DNA of 45,754 nt, from assembly GCA_016934555.1 (NCBI GenBank), contig JAFGSS010000034.1, positions 1-45,754 of the forward strand, in the 5' to 3' direction. Shown piece after piece: positions 36,483 to 45,184 of this stretch (its first letter is position 1; the number at the start of each line of letters is the position of its first letter). Source of the stretch: Acidobacteriota bacterium (GTDB lineage Bacteria; Acidobacteriota; UBA6911). The notes under the pieces were generated by a model, which worked only from the letters and a program-made list of their open reading frames with translations, was not told the DNA's origin and searched no databases. The translations under genes and the position numbers were made by a program.

Positions 36483-37520
36483 ATGAAGCTTTCCCAGATT
36501 GCCGAGAGAATCGGGTGCCGGATGGTGGGCCCGGACGCCGACATCGTCCGCGTGGCCGGCATCGAACAGGCCGGGGCGGGGGACTTGACCTTCGTCTCCA
36601 ACCGGAAATACATCCGTCACATCCCGAGCACGCGGGCTTCCGCCATCATCCTCGGGGAGGATATCCCCGCGGTGGAGATCCCGAGTCTGAGGACGGACGA
36701 CCCCTATCTCGCCTTCGCGCGCGCCCTGGAACTCTTTTTCGAGCCCTGCAGGCCGGAACCGGGGGTCCACGCCACGGCCGTGGTGGCTCCCGGCGCCCTC
36801 CTCGGCCCGGAAGTCTCCGTAGGCCCCTACGCCGTCGTCGGGGAGCGCTGCCGCGTCGGCGCAGGCACGGTGATCCACCCCCACGTGGTCCTCTATCCAG
36901 GCGCGGAAATCGGTCTCGGGTGCGTGCTCCATTCGGGGGTCGTGGTGCGCGAAGGGTGCCGGATCGGCGACCGCGTGGTGCTGCAGAACGGGGTGGTGGT
37001 CGGCGGGGACGGCTTCGGTTTCGCCCCGACCCGGGACGGGGCCTGGCACAAGATTCCCCAGACGGGGAGGGCCGTCATCGAGGACGACGTCGAGGTGGGG
37101 GCCAATTCCACGATCGACCGCGCCGCCGTCGGGGATACGGTCATCCGTTGCGGGGCGAAGCTGGACAACCTCGTGCAGGTGGGGCACGGGGCCGAGGTGG
37201 GAGCCTGCTCGGTGCTGGCCGCGCAGGCGGGCCTGGCGGGGTCCACGCGCCTCGGCAGGGGGGTCATGGTGGGCGGACAGGCGGGATTCGCGGGACACCT
37301 GGAAGTGGGGGACGGCGCCGTCGTCACCGCCCAGAGCGGCACCTCCCACGACGTGGCGGCCGGGAGCGCCGTCTCGGGTTCCCCGGCCTTCGCGAGCGCC
37401 GCCTGGCTGCGCGCGTCGGCCGCTTTCGCCCGGCTGCCGGACCTGGTGAAGAAGGTGCGGGCGCTCGAGGGGGAGCTCCGGGCCCTGCGCGCCGGCCGGG
37501 GGAGCGAAAAAAATTCATAA
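36483..37520 (+). CDS. lpxD: UDP-3-O-acylglucosamine N-acyltransferase LpxD
   Basis: Third step of lipid A synthesis, adding the second primary acyl chain from acyl-ACP. From the ATG at 36483 it has 345 aa: an N-terminal uridine-binding domain (~1-100, containing GAGDLTFVSNRKYI), a left-handed beta-helix of hexapeptide repeats (~100-320) and a C-terminal helix (~325-345). Catalytic His235 is in NLVQVGHGAEVG, and GGDGFGFAPTRDG and IEDDVEVGANSTIDRA are strongly conserved in LpxD. An in-frame ATG at 36471 is less likely given the predicted -10. No Shine-Dalgarno is seen at either. No other lpx gene is in the window. Confidence 0.94.
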   Translation: MKLSQIAERIGCRMVGPDADIVRVAGIEQAGAGDLTFVSNRKYIRHIPSTRASAIILGEDIPAVEIPSLRTDDPYLAFARALELFFEPCRPEPGVHATAVVAPGALLGPEVSVGPYAVVGERCRVGAGTVIHPHVVLYPGAEIGLGCVLHSGVVVREGCRIGDRVVLQNGVVVGGDGFGFAPTRDGAWHKIPQTGRAVIEDDVEVGANSTIDRAAVGDTVIRCGAKLDNLVQVGHGAEVGACSVLAAQAGLAGSTRLGRGVMVGGQAGFAGHLEVGDGAVVTAQSGTSHDVAAGSAVSGSPAFASAAWLRASAAFARLPDLVKKVRALEGELRALRAGRGSEKNS

Positions 37521-37583
37521 TGGGCTCATCCCCCCCTCCGGGCGGCCGATAAGGAAATCAGGCTATTCGAGAAAGCTGATCTC

Positions 37584-37644
37584 AGCCTGCGATCGGCGCC
37601 TGCCGGGAGCCCGGGCAACCGGGCTGCCGGTACGGTCGCAGGCT
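37584..37644. other. Composite hairpin with a GCAA tetraloop, candidate structured RNA
   Basis: An outer stem of nine perfect pairs (37584-37592 with 37636-37644) extends to twelve with one G-U pair. Inside it are four pairs (37603-37606 with 37627-37630), a G-G mismatch, and a seven-pair stem AGCCCGG/CCGGGCT closed by the GNRA loop GCAA (37615-37618). A six-base bulge lies on the 5' side. There is no U-tract on either strand. It lies upstream of the predicted ppdK promoter, so it is either the lpxD 3' end or an independent transcript. Confidence 0.5.
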
Positions 37645-37691
37645 GGGAAACTCCCCGACCGCACCGATTCCGTGCTCCATTCCTTTCTGTT

Positions 37692-37720
37692 TTGATCGGC
37701 ATCCCGTTTTAAGGTACGAT
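37692..37720 (+). promoter_or_regulatory. Promoter for ppdK
   Basis: TTGATC (37692-37697), a 17-base spacer and TACGAT (37715-37720). The leader would be about 50 bases and includes a GGAG ribosome-binding site just before the ATG at 37777. Confidence 0.55.
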
Positions 37721-37776
37721 AGCGGGTTGTACCGTCAGCACCCATTTTCAGACTTATTTTTCGCAGGAGATCAGAG

Positions 37777-40551
37777 ATGGCCACCAAATACGTATACCTT
37801 TTTGCCAACGGAGAATCGGACGGGAACGGCGGGATGAAGGACCTGCTCGGCGGCAAGGGCGCCGGGCTCGCCGAGATGACCAACGCGGGGTTGCCGGTAC
37901 CGCCCGGATTCACCATCACCACCGAGGCCTGCAATTCCTATTACGGCGCCGGGGAGAAGTTTCCGGACGGGATGTGGAACCAGGTGCTGGCGGCGCTCAA
38001 AAAGGTGGAGGGGGCCACGGGAAAGGAATTCGGCAACCCGTCCAATCCCCTGCTGGTCTCCGTCCGGTCGGGGGCTAAGTTTTCCATGCCCGGCATGATG
38101 GACACCATCCTCAACCTCGGCCTGAACGACGAGACCCTGCGGGGCCTGGCCGAGCTGACCTCCAACCAGAGGTTCGCGCTCGACGCCTACCGCCGGTTCA
38201 TCCAGATGTTCTCCAAAATCGTCCTCGGGGTGGACGGGGAGCTGTTCGAGCAGGCGCTGGCCAAGATGAAGCGCTCCCTGCGGGTGAAACTCGACACCGA
38301 CCTCAAGACCGAAAACCTGTCGGCCCTCTGCCGCGAATTCAAGAAGATCGTGCGCTCCGAGACCGGGAGCGACTTCCCCTCCGATCCCTACCTGCAGCTC
38401 GAGGAATCGATCAAGGCCGTCTTCCGCTCCTGGAACGGGGACCGCGCGATCGCCTACCGGCGCCGCGAGCGGATCCCGGACGATTTGGGCACGGGGGTGA
38501 ACATCGTCACCATGGTGTTCGGCAACATGGGGGAGGATTCGGGCACGGGGGTGGCCTTCACCCGTAACCCGGCCACCGGGGACCCGGAGCTCTTCGGGGA
38601 CTACTTGGTCAACGCCCAGGGGGAGGATGTCGTCGCCGGCATCCGGACACCGAAACATATCGATGAGCTGAAGGACTACATGCCCGAGATCTACCGCCAG
38701 TTCGTGGAAGTGGCCCGGAAGCTGGAGCGCCACTACCGCGACATGCAGGACCTCGAGTTCACGGTGGAGCGCGGCAAGCTCTGGATGCTCCAGACGCGCA
38801 ACGGAAAGCGCACCGGGCCGGCCGCGGTCCGCATCGCCGTGGATATGGTCCAGGAGGGCATCATCGACGAGACCACGGCCGTCATGCGGGTGCCGGCCGG
38901 GGACCTCGACCAGCTGCTGCACAAGATGGTCGACCCCAAGGCCGCCCTCACCGTGCTGACGCGGGGGATCAACGCCAGCCCGGGCGCGGCCGCGGGAAGG
39001 GTCGTGTTCACCCCGAAGGACGCGGAACAGCTGAAGGAAAAGGGGGTGCCGGCCGTGCTGGTCCGGCGGGAGACCTCGCCGGAGGATGTCAGGGGGATGG
39101 ACGCCGCGCAGGCGATCCTGACCTCGACGGGCGGACCCACCAGTCACGCCGCCGTGGTGGCCCGGGGCTGGGGCAAACCGTGCGTGGTGGGCGCGGGGGA
39201 CGTCGCGATCGACTATGCCAAGAACGAGTTCTCCGTGGGCAAGATCAAGGTGCGCAAGGGGGACTGGGTCACGGTGGACGGCACCAGCGGCCAGGTCATC
39301 CTCGGCCAGGCGCCCCTGATCGACCCCGAGCTGGGAGACCATTTCCGCCGGCTGATGGAGTGGGCCGACAAGGCCCGCGGGCTGAAAGTGCGCACCAACG
39401 CCGACACCCCGGCCGATGCGGCCATCGCCCGCAAGTACGGCGCCCAGGGGATCGGCCTCTGCCGCACCGAACATATGTTCTTCGCGGGGGAACGCATCGA
39501 TTACGTGCGCCAGATGATCCTGGGCTCGCTGGAGTACAAGCGGCTGGAGCGCGAACTCGGGGCGCTCGAAGCCGAGATCGGCAAGGCGACCTCGCCCAAG
39601 AAGCGCAAGGAGCTCGCCGACGCCCGCCGGAAACTCGAGAAGGCGATCGCCGAGCCCAGGCGCCTCTACCTGGGCGGGCTCAAGGAGCTGCTCAAGTTGC
39701 AGCGCAAGGACTTCGAGGGGATCTTCAAGGCGATGAGCGGGCTGCCGGTGACGGTCCGGACCCTGGATCCGCCGCTGCACGAGTTTTTGCCGCACACCGA
39801 GGAGGAAACGCGCAAGCTGGCGCGCAAGCTCAAAACCAACGCCAAGGGGTTGTGGGACAGGGTCCAGGCCCTGCACGAGGCCAACCCGATGCTGGGCCAC
39901 CGCGGCTGCCGCCTGGGGGTCGTGTTCCCCGAGATCACCGAGATGCAGGCGCGCGCCATCTTCGAGGCGGCCGTGAGCGTGCAGAAGAAGGGGGGCGAGG
40001 TGTTCCCCGAAGTCATGATCCCGCTCGTGGGGGACGTCAACGAGCTCCGGCTCCAGGCGGAGGTGGTGCGGCGGGTGGCCGCGGAGGTGTTCGAAAAGGC
40101 GGGGCGCAAGGTGGCCTACCTGGTCGGCACCATGATCGAACTCCCGCGCGCGGCGCTGACGGCCGACCGCATCGCGGAGGTGGCCGAGTTCTTCTCCTTC
40201 GGGACCAACGACCTGACCCAGACGACCTTCGGCATCTCGCGCGACGATTCGGGCAAGTTCCTCCCCTTCTACATCGAGAACCGGATCCTGGCGGAGGACC
40301 CCTTCCAGGTGCTCGACCAGGAAGGCGTGGGACAGCTGGTGCAGATGGGAACCGACAGGGGGAGAAAAACCCGGCCCGACCTGAAGGTGGGCATCTGCGG
40401 GGAGCACGGGGGCGAACCCTCCTCGGTCCATTTCTGTCACCGGGTGGGCATGAACTACGTGTCCTGTTCCCCCTACCGCGTGCCGATCGCCCGGCTGGCC
40501 GCGGCGCAGGCGGCGCTGGGGTCCGAGGAGACGATTTCGCGCACCGCGTAG
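37777..40551 (+). CDS. ppdK: Pyruvate, phosphate dikinase
   Basis: Interconverts pyruvate, ATP and phosphate with PEP, AMP and diphosphate, used for gluconeogenesis or for pyrophosphate-linked glycolysis. It has 924 aa. The N-terminal ATP-grasp domain starts KYVYLFANGESDG with GGKGAGLAEM. The swivelling phosphohistidine domain carries His457 in TSTGGPTSHAA. The C-terminal TIM-barrel includes the pyruvate/PEP site and the proton-donor Cys897 (VSCSPYRVPIARLA). A charged helical insertion of about 40 residues near 589-633 (EREL...RRKLEKAIAEPRRLY) lies where other PPDKs have a short loop. GGAG precedes the ATG. It converges with the inositol-phosphate synthase gene, with a terminator between. Stand-alone, no regulatory kinase gene adjacent. 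Confidence 0.96.
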   Translation: MATKYVYLFANGESDGNGGMKDLLGGKGAGLAEMTNAGLPVPPGFTITTEACNSYYGAGEKFPDGMWNQVLAALKKVEGATGKEFGNPSNPLLVSVRSGAKFSMPGMMDTILNLGLNDETLRGLAELTSNQRFALDAYRRFIQMFSKIVLGVDGELFEQALAKMKRSLRVKLDTDLKTENLSALCREFKKIVRSETGSDFPSDPYLQLEESIKAVFRSWNGDRAIAYRRRERIPDDLGTGVNIVTMVFGNMGEDSGTGVAFTRNPATGDPELFGDYLVNAQGEDVVAGIRTPKHIDELKDYMPEIYRQFVEVARKLERHYRDMQDLEFTVERGKLWMLQTRNGKRTGPAAVRIAVDMVQEGIIDETTAVMRVPAGDLDQLLHKMVDPKAALTVLTRGINASPGAAAGRVVFTPKDAEQLKEKGVPAVLVRRETSPEDVRGMDAAQAILTSTGGPTSHAAVVARGWGKPCVVGAGDVAIDYAKNEFSVGKIKVRKGDWVTVDGTSGQVILGQAPLIDPELGDHFRRLMEWADKARGLKVRTNADTPADAAIARKYGAQGIGLCRTEHMFFAGERIDYVRQMILGSLEYKRLERELGALEAEIGKATSPKKRKELADARRKLEKAIAEPRRLYLGGLKELLKLQRKDFEGIFKAMSGLPVTVRTLDPPLHEFLPHTEEETRKLARKLKTNAKGLWDRVQALHEANPMLGHRGCRLGVVFPEITEMQARAIFEAAVSVQKKGGEVFPEVMIPLVGDVNELRLQAEVVRRVAAEVFEKAGRKVAYLVGTMIELPRAALTADRIAEVAEFFSFGTNDLTQTTFGISRDDSGKFLPFYIENRILAEDPFQVLDQEGVGQLVQMGTDRGRKTRPDLKVGICGEHGGEPSSVHFCHRVGMNYVSCSPYRVPIARLAAAQAALGSEETISRTA

Positions 40552-40579
40552 GCCCGGCGCGCCCCGGGGGGCGCACCGC

Positions 40580-40609
40580 AAAAAAAGGGGGAGCCGAGGC
40601 TCCCCCTTT
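40580..40609 (-). terminator. Intrinsic terminator for ino1, possibly bidirectional
   Basis: AAAGGGGGAGCC (40584-40595) pairs with GGCTCCCCCTTT (40598-40609). On the minus strand the stem is followed by a run of seven T, a good rho-independent terminator for the inositol-phosphate synthase gene. On the plus strand the tail is CTTTCC, so it is weaker for ppdK. Confidence 0.85.
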
Positions 40610-40632
40610 CCTTTCCCTGTCCTTCCTGTCCC

Positions 40633-41949
40633 CTAATCGTAATACTCCAGGCCCAGGTGGGTGATCAGGTCCTCGCCCTTCAGGTGCCGCATGGTGTTCT
40701 TCAGCTTGATGAGCTGGATGAACAGGTCGTGCTCCGGGTAGAGCCCCGGTGCGACCATCGGGCTCTTGAAGTAGAACGACAGCCATTCCTGGATCCCGCC
40801 CATGCCGCAGCGGTGCGCCAGGTCGAGCAGGATCACCAGGTCCAGCGCGATGGGCGCCGCCAGGATGGAATCGCGGCACAGGAAATCGACCTTGATCTGC
40901 ATCGGGTAGCCGAGCCAACCGAAGATGTCGATGTTGTCCCAGCCCTCCTTGGCGTCCCCCCTGGGCGGGTAGTAATTGATACGGACCTTGTGCGTGTAGT
41001 TGGAATAGAGGTCGGGATAGAGCTTGGGCTGCAGGATGTGTTCCAGCACCGACAGCTTGCTCTCCTCCTTGGTCTTGAACGACTCGGGGTCGTCCAGCAC
41101 CTCGCCGTCACGGTTCCCCAGGATGTTGGTGGAGAACCAGCCGTTCAGGCCGAGCATCCGCGATTTCAAACCGGGGGCGAGGATGGTCTTCATGAGCGTC
41201 TGCCCGGTCTTGAAATCCTTGCCGCAGACCGGGACGTTGTTCTGTTTGGCCAGCTCCAGCAGCGCGGGGATGTCGGCCGTGAGGTTGGGGGCCCCGTTGG
41301 CGTACGGGATCCCCATCTTGAGGGCGGCGTAGGCGTAGATCATGCTCGGGGCGATGCCGGGGTCGTTGTCCCTCATCCCTTTTTCAAAGCTCTCGATGGT
41401 CGCGTGTACCGCCGACGCTTTCAAAAAGACCTCGGTGCTGCCGATCCACACCATGACGGTGCGGGTCAGGTTGTTCGCCTTCTGGAAGTTGCGGATATCC
41501 TCCATGACCTGCTCCGCCAGCTCCATCTTGTTGGCGCCCTTTTTCACGTGCGTCCCGTCCAGCTTCTTGACGTAGGCCTTGTCGAAGGCCGCCGGCCACG
41601 GCTTGATGGCTTCCATTTCAGGGCGGATCTGGTCGAGCAGGCTCTTCTCCAGCACGCCCGCCTTGACGCTGGCGGTGTACATGTCGTCGGAGAAAATGTC
41701 CCATCCCCCGAAGACGATGTCCTCGAGCGACGCGAGCGGGAGAAACTCCTTGATCATCGGGATGCGGTTGTCCGTCCGTTTTCCCAGCCGGATGGTGCCC
41801 ATCTGCGTGAGCGAACCGATCGGCTTGGCCAGCCCTTTCCTGACGGCCAGGACCCCGGCGATGAAGGTCGAGGTGACGGCGCCCATGCCGGGGATGACAA
41901 CGCCCAATTTCCCCTCTGGGGGGGCAATAGTGATTCCTTTGGAGATCAT
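40633..41949 (-). CDS. ino1: Inositol-3-phosphate synthase
   Basis: Converts glucose 6-phosphate to myo-inositol 3-phosphate with catalytic NAD, the committed step to inositol lipids and compatible solutes. The 438 aa contain the NAD-binding GVVIPGMGAVTSTFIAG, GKDFKTGQTLMKT, the signature NGWFSTNILGNRDGE and a C-terminal IDIFGWLGYPMQIKVDFL. Such enzymes occur in only some bacteria. GAGG lies nine bases before the ATG. Upstream, a TAATAAT on the minus strand (42021-42027) is a possible -10, without a good -35. No inositol lipid synthase or inositol monophosphatase gene is nearby. An inositol use (phosphatidylinositol, dialkyl ether lipids or osmolyte) cannot be inferred here. Confidence 0.93.
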   Translation of the reverse strand: MISKGITIAPPEGKLGVVIPGMGAVTSTFIAGVLAVRKGLAKPIGSLTQMGTIRLGKRTDNRIPMIKEFLPLASLEDIVFGGWDIFSDDMYTASVKAGVLEKSLLDQIRPEMEAIKPWPAAFDKAYVKKLDGTHVKKGANKMELAEQVMEDIRNFQKANNLTRTVMVWIGSTEVFLKASAVHATIESFEKGMRDNDPGIAPSMIYAYAALKMGIPYANGAPNLTADIPALLELAKQNNVPVCGKDFKTGQTLMKTILAPGLKSRMLGLNGWFSTNILGNRDGEVLDDPESFKTKEESKLSVLEHILQPKLYPDLYSNYTHKVRINYYPPRGDAKEGWDNIDIFGWLGYPMQIKVDFLCRDSILAAPIALDLVILLDLAHRCGMGGIQEWLSFYFKSPMVAPGLYPEHDLFIQLIKLKNTMRHLKGEDLITHLGLEYYD

Positions 41950-42078
41950 CTTTCAATTCCTCAAGTAGAATGGCGCCGCGCCAGCCGCCGGTCGGCCCCG
42001 GCCGCTCCAGCGCCATCGGGATTATTAAGAGCACCTGGGGGGACAACCTGCTGCTACCCCCGAAACATAAAGCGCTTT

Positions 42079-42127
42079 GGAATTATTGCAGCCCTTCGAC
42101 CACTCGTCAAAGGGCTCGAACAATTCC
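42079..42127. repeat. 49-nt imperfect hairpin between glyS and ino1
   Basis: An 18-base arm (42079-42096) pairs with 42110-42127 at 15 of 18 positions. Three more pairs (GAC with GTC) close a five-base loop. It is flanked by the perfect palindrome AAAGCGCTTT (42069-42078). It lies 3' of glyS and upstream of ino1, both on the minus strand, so it may end the glyQS message or be a palindromic repeat element; the CCCTTCGAC core resembles common extragenic palindromes. Confidence 0.55.
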
Positions 42128-42163
42128 AGAGCCCGCCGGACAGAGAACCGGGTGCGATCCACG

Positions 42164-44266
42164 TCACGCCCCCTTTTCGACGACTATCCTCGAAATGTCC
42201 GCGACGCTGTTGAAAAGCCGGGAAATGGAGGAGAGCAGGGCGATCCGGTTTCGTCGGGTCGCCGGATCTTCGGCCATGACCATGACATCGTTGAAAAACG
42301 TATCGACCGCGCCCCGCATGGAGGCCATCAGCCGGAGCGTGTGCACGTAATCATGACGCCGGCGCGCTGCATCCACCTCGGGACGGATGCCGAGGAAGCT
42401 CCGGTACAGGGCCCGTTCCGCCGCCTCGGTCAGCAGGGATTCCTCCACTTCGGGGCCGGCCGGTCCGGCCGACGGGTCCGTCCCTTCCCCCGCCTTGGCC
42501 AGGATGTTGACCACCCGTTTGAAATTGGAGGCCAGGGAGAGGAAATCGGGCTCCTGCCTTATTTCCTCGAGGGCGCGCAGCCGGTCGAGCGCGTCCAGGG
42601 GATCGTCGAAGCCCGCCGCCAGCACGGCATGAACGCAGTCGTAGGCGAATCCCATTTCCTCGAAAAGGAAACGGAGGCGCCCCTCGAAGAAGCGTGCGAG
42701 TTCGGCCGCGGTGTCGGCCGGCACCTCAGCGTGAGCGGCCAGGCTCCACTCGACGGCCCGGCCGAGGGAGAGGCTCAACCGGTGGTCGAAGATGATTTTG
42801 AGGATCCCGTTCCCCTGCCTGCGGACCGCGAAGGGATCGCCCGACCCCGACGGGATCAGCCCGATCGCAAAACACCCCGTGACGGTGTCGAGGCGGTCGG
42901 CCAGCGCCAGGATGGCCCCGTGCCCCGTCGAAGGGGAGGGGGAGGCCGTGGATTTGGGATAGTACTGTTCGTACACAGCGCGCCAGACCGTCTCCGGATA
43001 GCCCTCCGCGCGGGCGTACAGCCCCCCGACGACCCCCTGCAGGTCGGTGAACTCCTTGACCATTTCGGTGACGAGGTCGCACTTGTACATCCGGGCGGCG
43101 GTCTCGAGATCGGCAAGCCATTCCGCGCGACCCAGCGCCTCGGCGAGCCGGGGGAGCAGTCCGAGGACGCGGCGGCTCTTTTCGTCGTAGGACCCGAGCC
43201 TTTCCTGAAAGAGCACATTCCGGAGGGCGGGGGCCCGATCGGCGAGCGCCTGTCTGCGGTCGGTCTCCCAGAAGAAGGCCGCATCGGCCAGCCGGGCCCG
43301 GAGCACGCGTTCGTGGCCGGCCTGGATAGCGCCCCCGGGATCCGAGAACAGGTTGACCACCGCCAGGAAACAGGGGAGCAGCCTTCCCTCGCCGTCGAGG
43401 ACCGAGAAGTATTTCTGGTGTTCCCGCATGACCGTAATCAGGATTTCCTGCGGGAGCGAAAGAAACCGCTCCTCGAAATTCCCCCGGACCACCGACGGGG
43501 CCTCGTTGAGGTTCACCACCGTTTCGAGCAGCGCCGGGTCCTCGAGCAGCCGGCCGCCGGCCCCGGCGGCGCACCCGGCGAGGCCCGCCTCGATGCGTGC
43601 GCGCCTCTCCGCGGGATCGGCCAGCACCGCGTTCCGTTCGAGCGCCTCCTTGAGGGACTCGAGGGAATGCACCGCGATCCGCGACCGGCCCAGGAACCGG
43701 TGCCCGGAGGTGTAGCGGGAGGAGGCGACGTCCGCGAGGCGGAACCGGACCACCCTGCCGCCATACAGGGCGACGATCCAGCGCACCGGCCGGGCGAAAC
43801 GGAAGTGGTCGGGGCTCCAGTGCATGGTCTTGGGAAACTGGATGGCCCCGATGGCTTCGGGGATCAGCCGCTCGAGGATCCGGGCCGCGGGCTCCCCCCG
43901 CAACCGGCGCACGAGCGAAAGGTATTCCCCCTTCGGGGTTTCGGCGACGCCGATCCTCGCGAGGGATACCCCGTTCTTCTCGGCGAAAGCCACTGCCGCG
44001 CGCGTCGGGTGGCCGGCGGCGTCGTAGGCCACCCTCCTGGGCGGCCCCATGATCGTTTCCTCGAGGTCGCTCTGCCGGGCCGGGATATGCTCGAGGCCCA
44101 GGATGATGCGGCGCGGGGTGTGCCACAGCGTGCGCTTCCCCGCCGGAAGGCGATGCTCCCGGAGCGCCCCGACCAGGTGGTCCGCCAGCTGCTCCGCGGC
44201 ATCGGCGATCATGGACGCCGGGATTTCTTCCATTCCCAATTCGACGACAAGCTCTGATTTTTCCAT
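42164..44266 (-). CDS. glyS: Glycyl-tRNA synthetase beta subunit
   Basis: Large subunit of the tetrameric bacterial glycyl-tRNA synthetase; provides tRNA recognition. It has 700 aa with the opening SELVVELGMEEIPASM, then FPKTMHWSPDHFRFARPVRWI, the KYFSVLDGEGRLLP region, an HD-like domain containing IGLIPSGSGDPFAVRRQGNGIL, and a C-terminal anticodon-binding DALR-like region ending near FFNDVMVMAEDPATRRNR. It follows glyQ after nine bases. The start context has only a weak GGGG. Together with glyQ this is the alpha2-beta2 type enzyme. Confidence 0.96.
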   Translation of the reverse strand: MEKSELVVELGMEEIPASMIADAAEQLADHLVGALREHRLPAGKRTLWHTPRRIILGLEHIPARQSDLEETIMGPPRRVAYDAAGHPTRAAVAFAEKNGVSLARIGVAETPKGEYLSLVRRLRGEPAARILERLIPEAIGAIQFPKTMHWSPDHFRFARPVRWIVALYGGRVVRFRLADVASSRYTSGHRFLGRSRIAVHSLESLKEALERNAVLADPAERRARIEAGLAGCAAGAGGRLLEDPALLETVVNLNEAPSVVRGNFEERFLSLPQEILITVMREHQKYFSVLDGEGRLLPCFLAVVNLFSDPGGAIQAGHERVLRARLADAAFFWETDRRQALADRAPALRNVLFQERLGSYDEKSRRVLGLLPRLAEALGRAEWLADLETAARMYKCDLVTEMVKEFTDLQGVVGGLYARAEGYPETVWRAVYEQYYPKSTASPSPSTGHGAILALADRLDTVTGCFAIGLIPSGSGDPFAVRRQGNGILKIIFDHRLSLSLGRAVEWSLAAHAEVPADTAAELARFFEGRLRFLFEEMGFAYDCVHAVLAAGFDDPLDALDRLRALEEIRQEPDFLSLASNFKRVVNILAKAGEGTDPSAGPAGPEVEESLLTEAAERALYRSFLGIRPEVDAARRRHDYVHTLRLMASMRGAVDTFFNDVMVMAEDPATRRNRIALLSSISRLFNSVADISRIVVEKGA

Positions 44267-44275
44267 ATCCCCGTC

Positions 44276-45184
44276 TTATGAAGCCGGTTCCGGCTGCGGT
44301 AACGCGCTGCGCCCGAGCAGGGGGAAACCCTGCCGCTCGCGGCTTTCCAGATATCGGCGCGCCACCTCGCACGCGAGCTGGCGCACCCGCGCGATGATGC
44401 CCACGCGCTCGGTGACGCTGATGGCGCCGCGCGCGTCCAGCAGGTTGAAGGTGTGCGAGCATTTGAGGCAATAATCGTAGGCGGGGAGCACGAGATCCAT
44501 GGCCGCGAGGCGCCGGCTTTCCTCCTCGTAGAGCGCGAAGAGCCGGAACAGCATCTCCACGTTCGCCTCCTCGAAGTTGTACCGGGAGAATTCGACCTCT
44601 TCGCGGTGCCGGATGTCGCGGTAGGAGACATCGGCGGACCAGCCGAGGTCGTAGATGCTGTCCACCTGGGCGATGAAGGTCGCGATCCTTTCCAGCCCGT
44701 AGGTGATCTCCGCGCTCGTCGGGTCGAGTTCGATCCCGCCGGCCTGCTGAAAATAGGTGAACTGGGTGATCTCGAGGCCGTCGAGCAGGACCTGCCACCC
44801 GACCCCCCAGGCTCCCAGGGTGGGCGACTCCCAGTTGTCCTCCTCGAAACGGAGGTCGTGCCGCCCGAGGTCGATACCGAGGGCCGCCAGGCTCTGGAGA
44901 TAGAGATCCTGCACGTTACCGGGCGCCGGCTTGAGAATGACCTGGTACTGGTGATGCTTCTGCACCCGGTTCGGGTTGTCGCCGTAACGCCCGTCGGTGG
45001 GGCGGCGCGACGGCATCACGTACGCGACCCTGTAGGGTTCGGGACCCAGGACCCGGAGAAAGGTCTCCGGCGCCATGGTCCCCGCGCCCACTTCGACGTC
45101 GTAGGGCTGCTGGAGCACGCACCCCCTGCGGTCCCAGAACCGCTCCAGGGTAAGGATGATCTGCTGAAGATTTTTCGATCGCAT
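44276..45184 (-). CDS. glyQ: Glycyl-tRNA synthetase alpha subunit
   Basis: Catalytic subunit that forms glycyl-adenylate. At 302 aa it matches family length. Diagnostic segments are [67 protein letters not shown] and [14 protein letters not shown], which carry the class II active-site motifs. The ATG at 45184 immediately follows the recO TAG with no gap, so they are co-transcribed. The recO-glyQ-glyS arrangement is common in bacteria. Confidence 0.97.
   Translation of the reverse strand: MRSKNLQQIILTLERFWDRRGCVLQQPYDVEVGAGTMAPETFLRVLGPEPYRVAYVMPSRRPTDGRYGDNPNRVQKHHQYQVILKPAPGNVQDLYLQSLAALGIDLGRHDLRFEEDNWESPTLGAWGVGWQVLLDGLEITQFTYFQQAGGIELDPTSAEITYGLERIATFIAQVDSIYDLGWSADVSYRDIRHREEVEFSRYNFEEANVEMLFRLFALYEEESRRLAAMDLVLPAYDYCLKCSHTFNLLDARGAISVTERVGIIARVRQLACEVARRYLESRERQGFPLLGRSALPQPEPAS

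Noticed and set aside
37771-40581. 936-residue open frame antisense to ppdK
   Set aside because: Full-length mirror frame of a conserved gene; composition is low in hydrophobic cores and rich in His, Gly and Arg, as expected for antisense GC-rich DNA.
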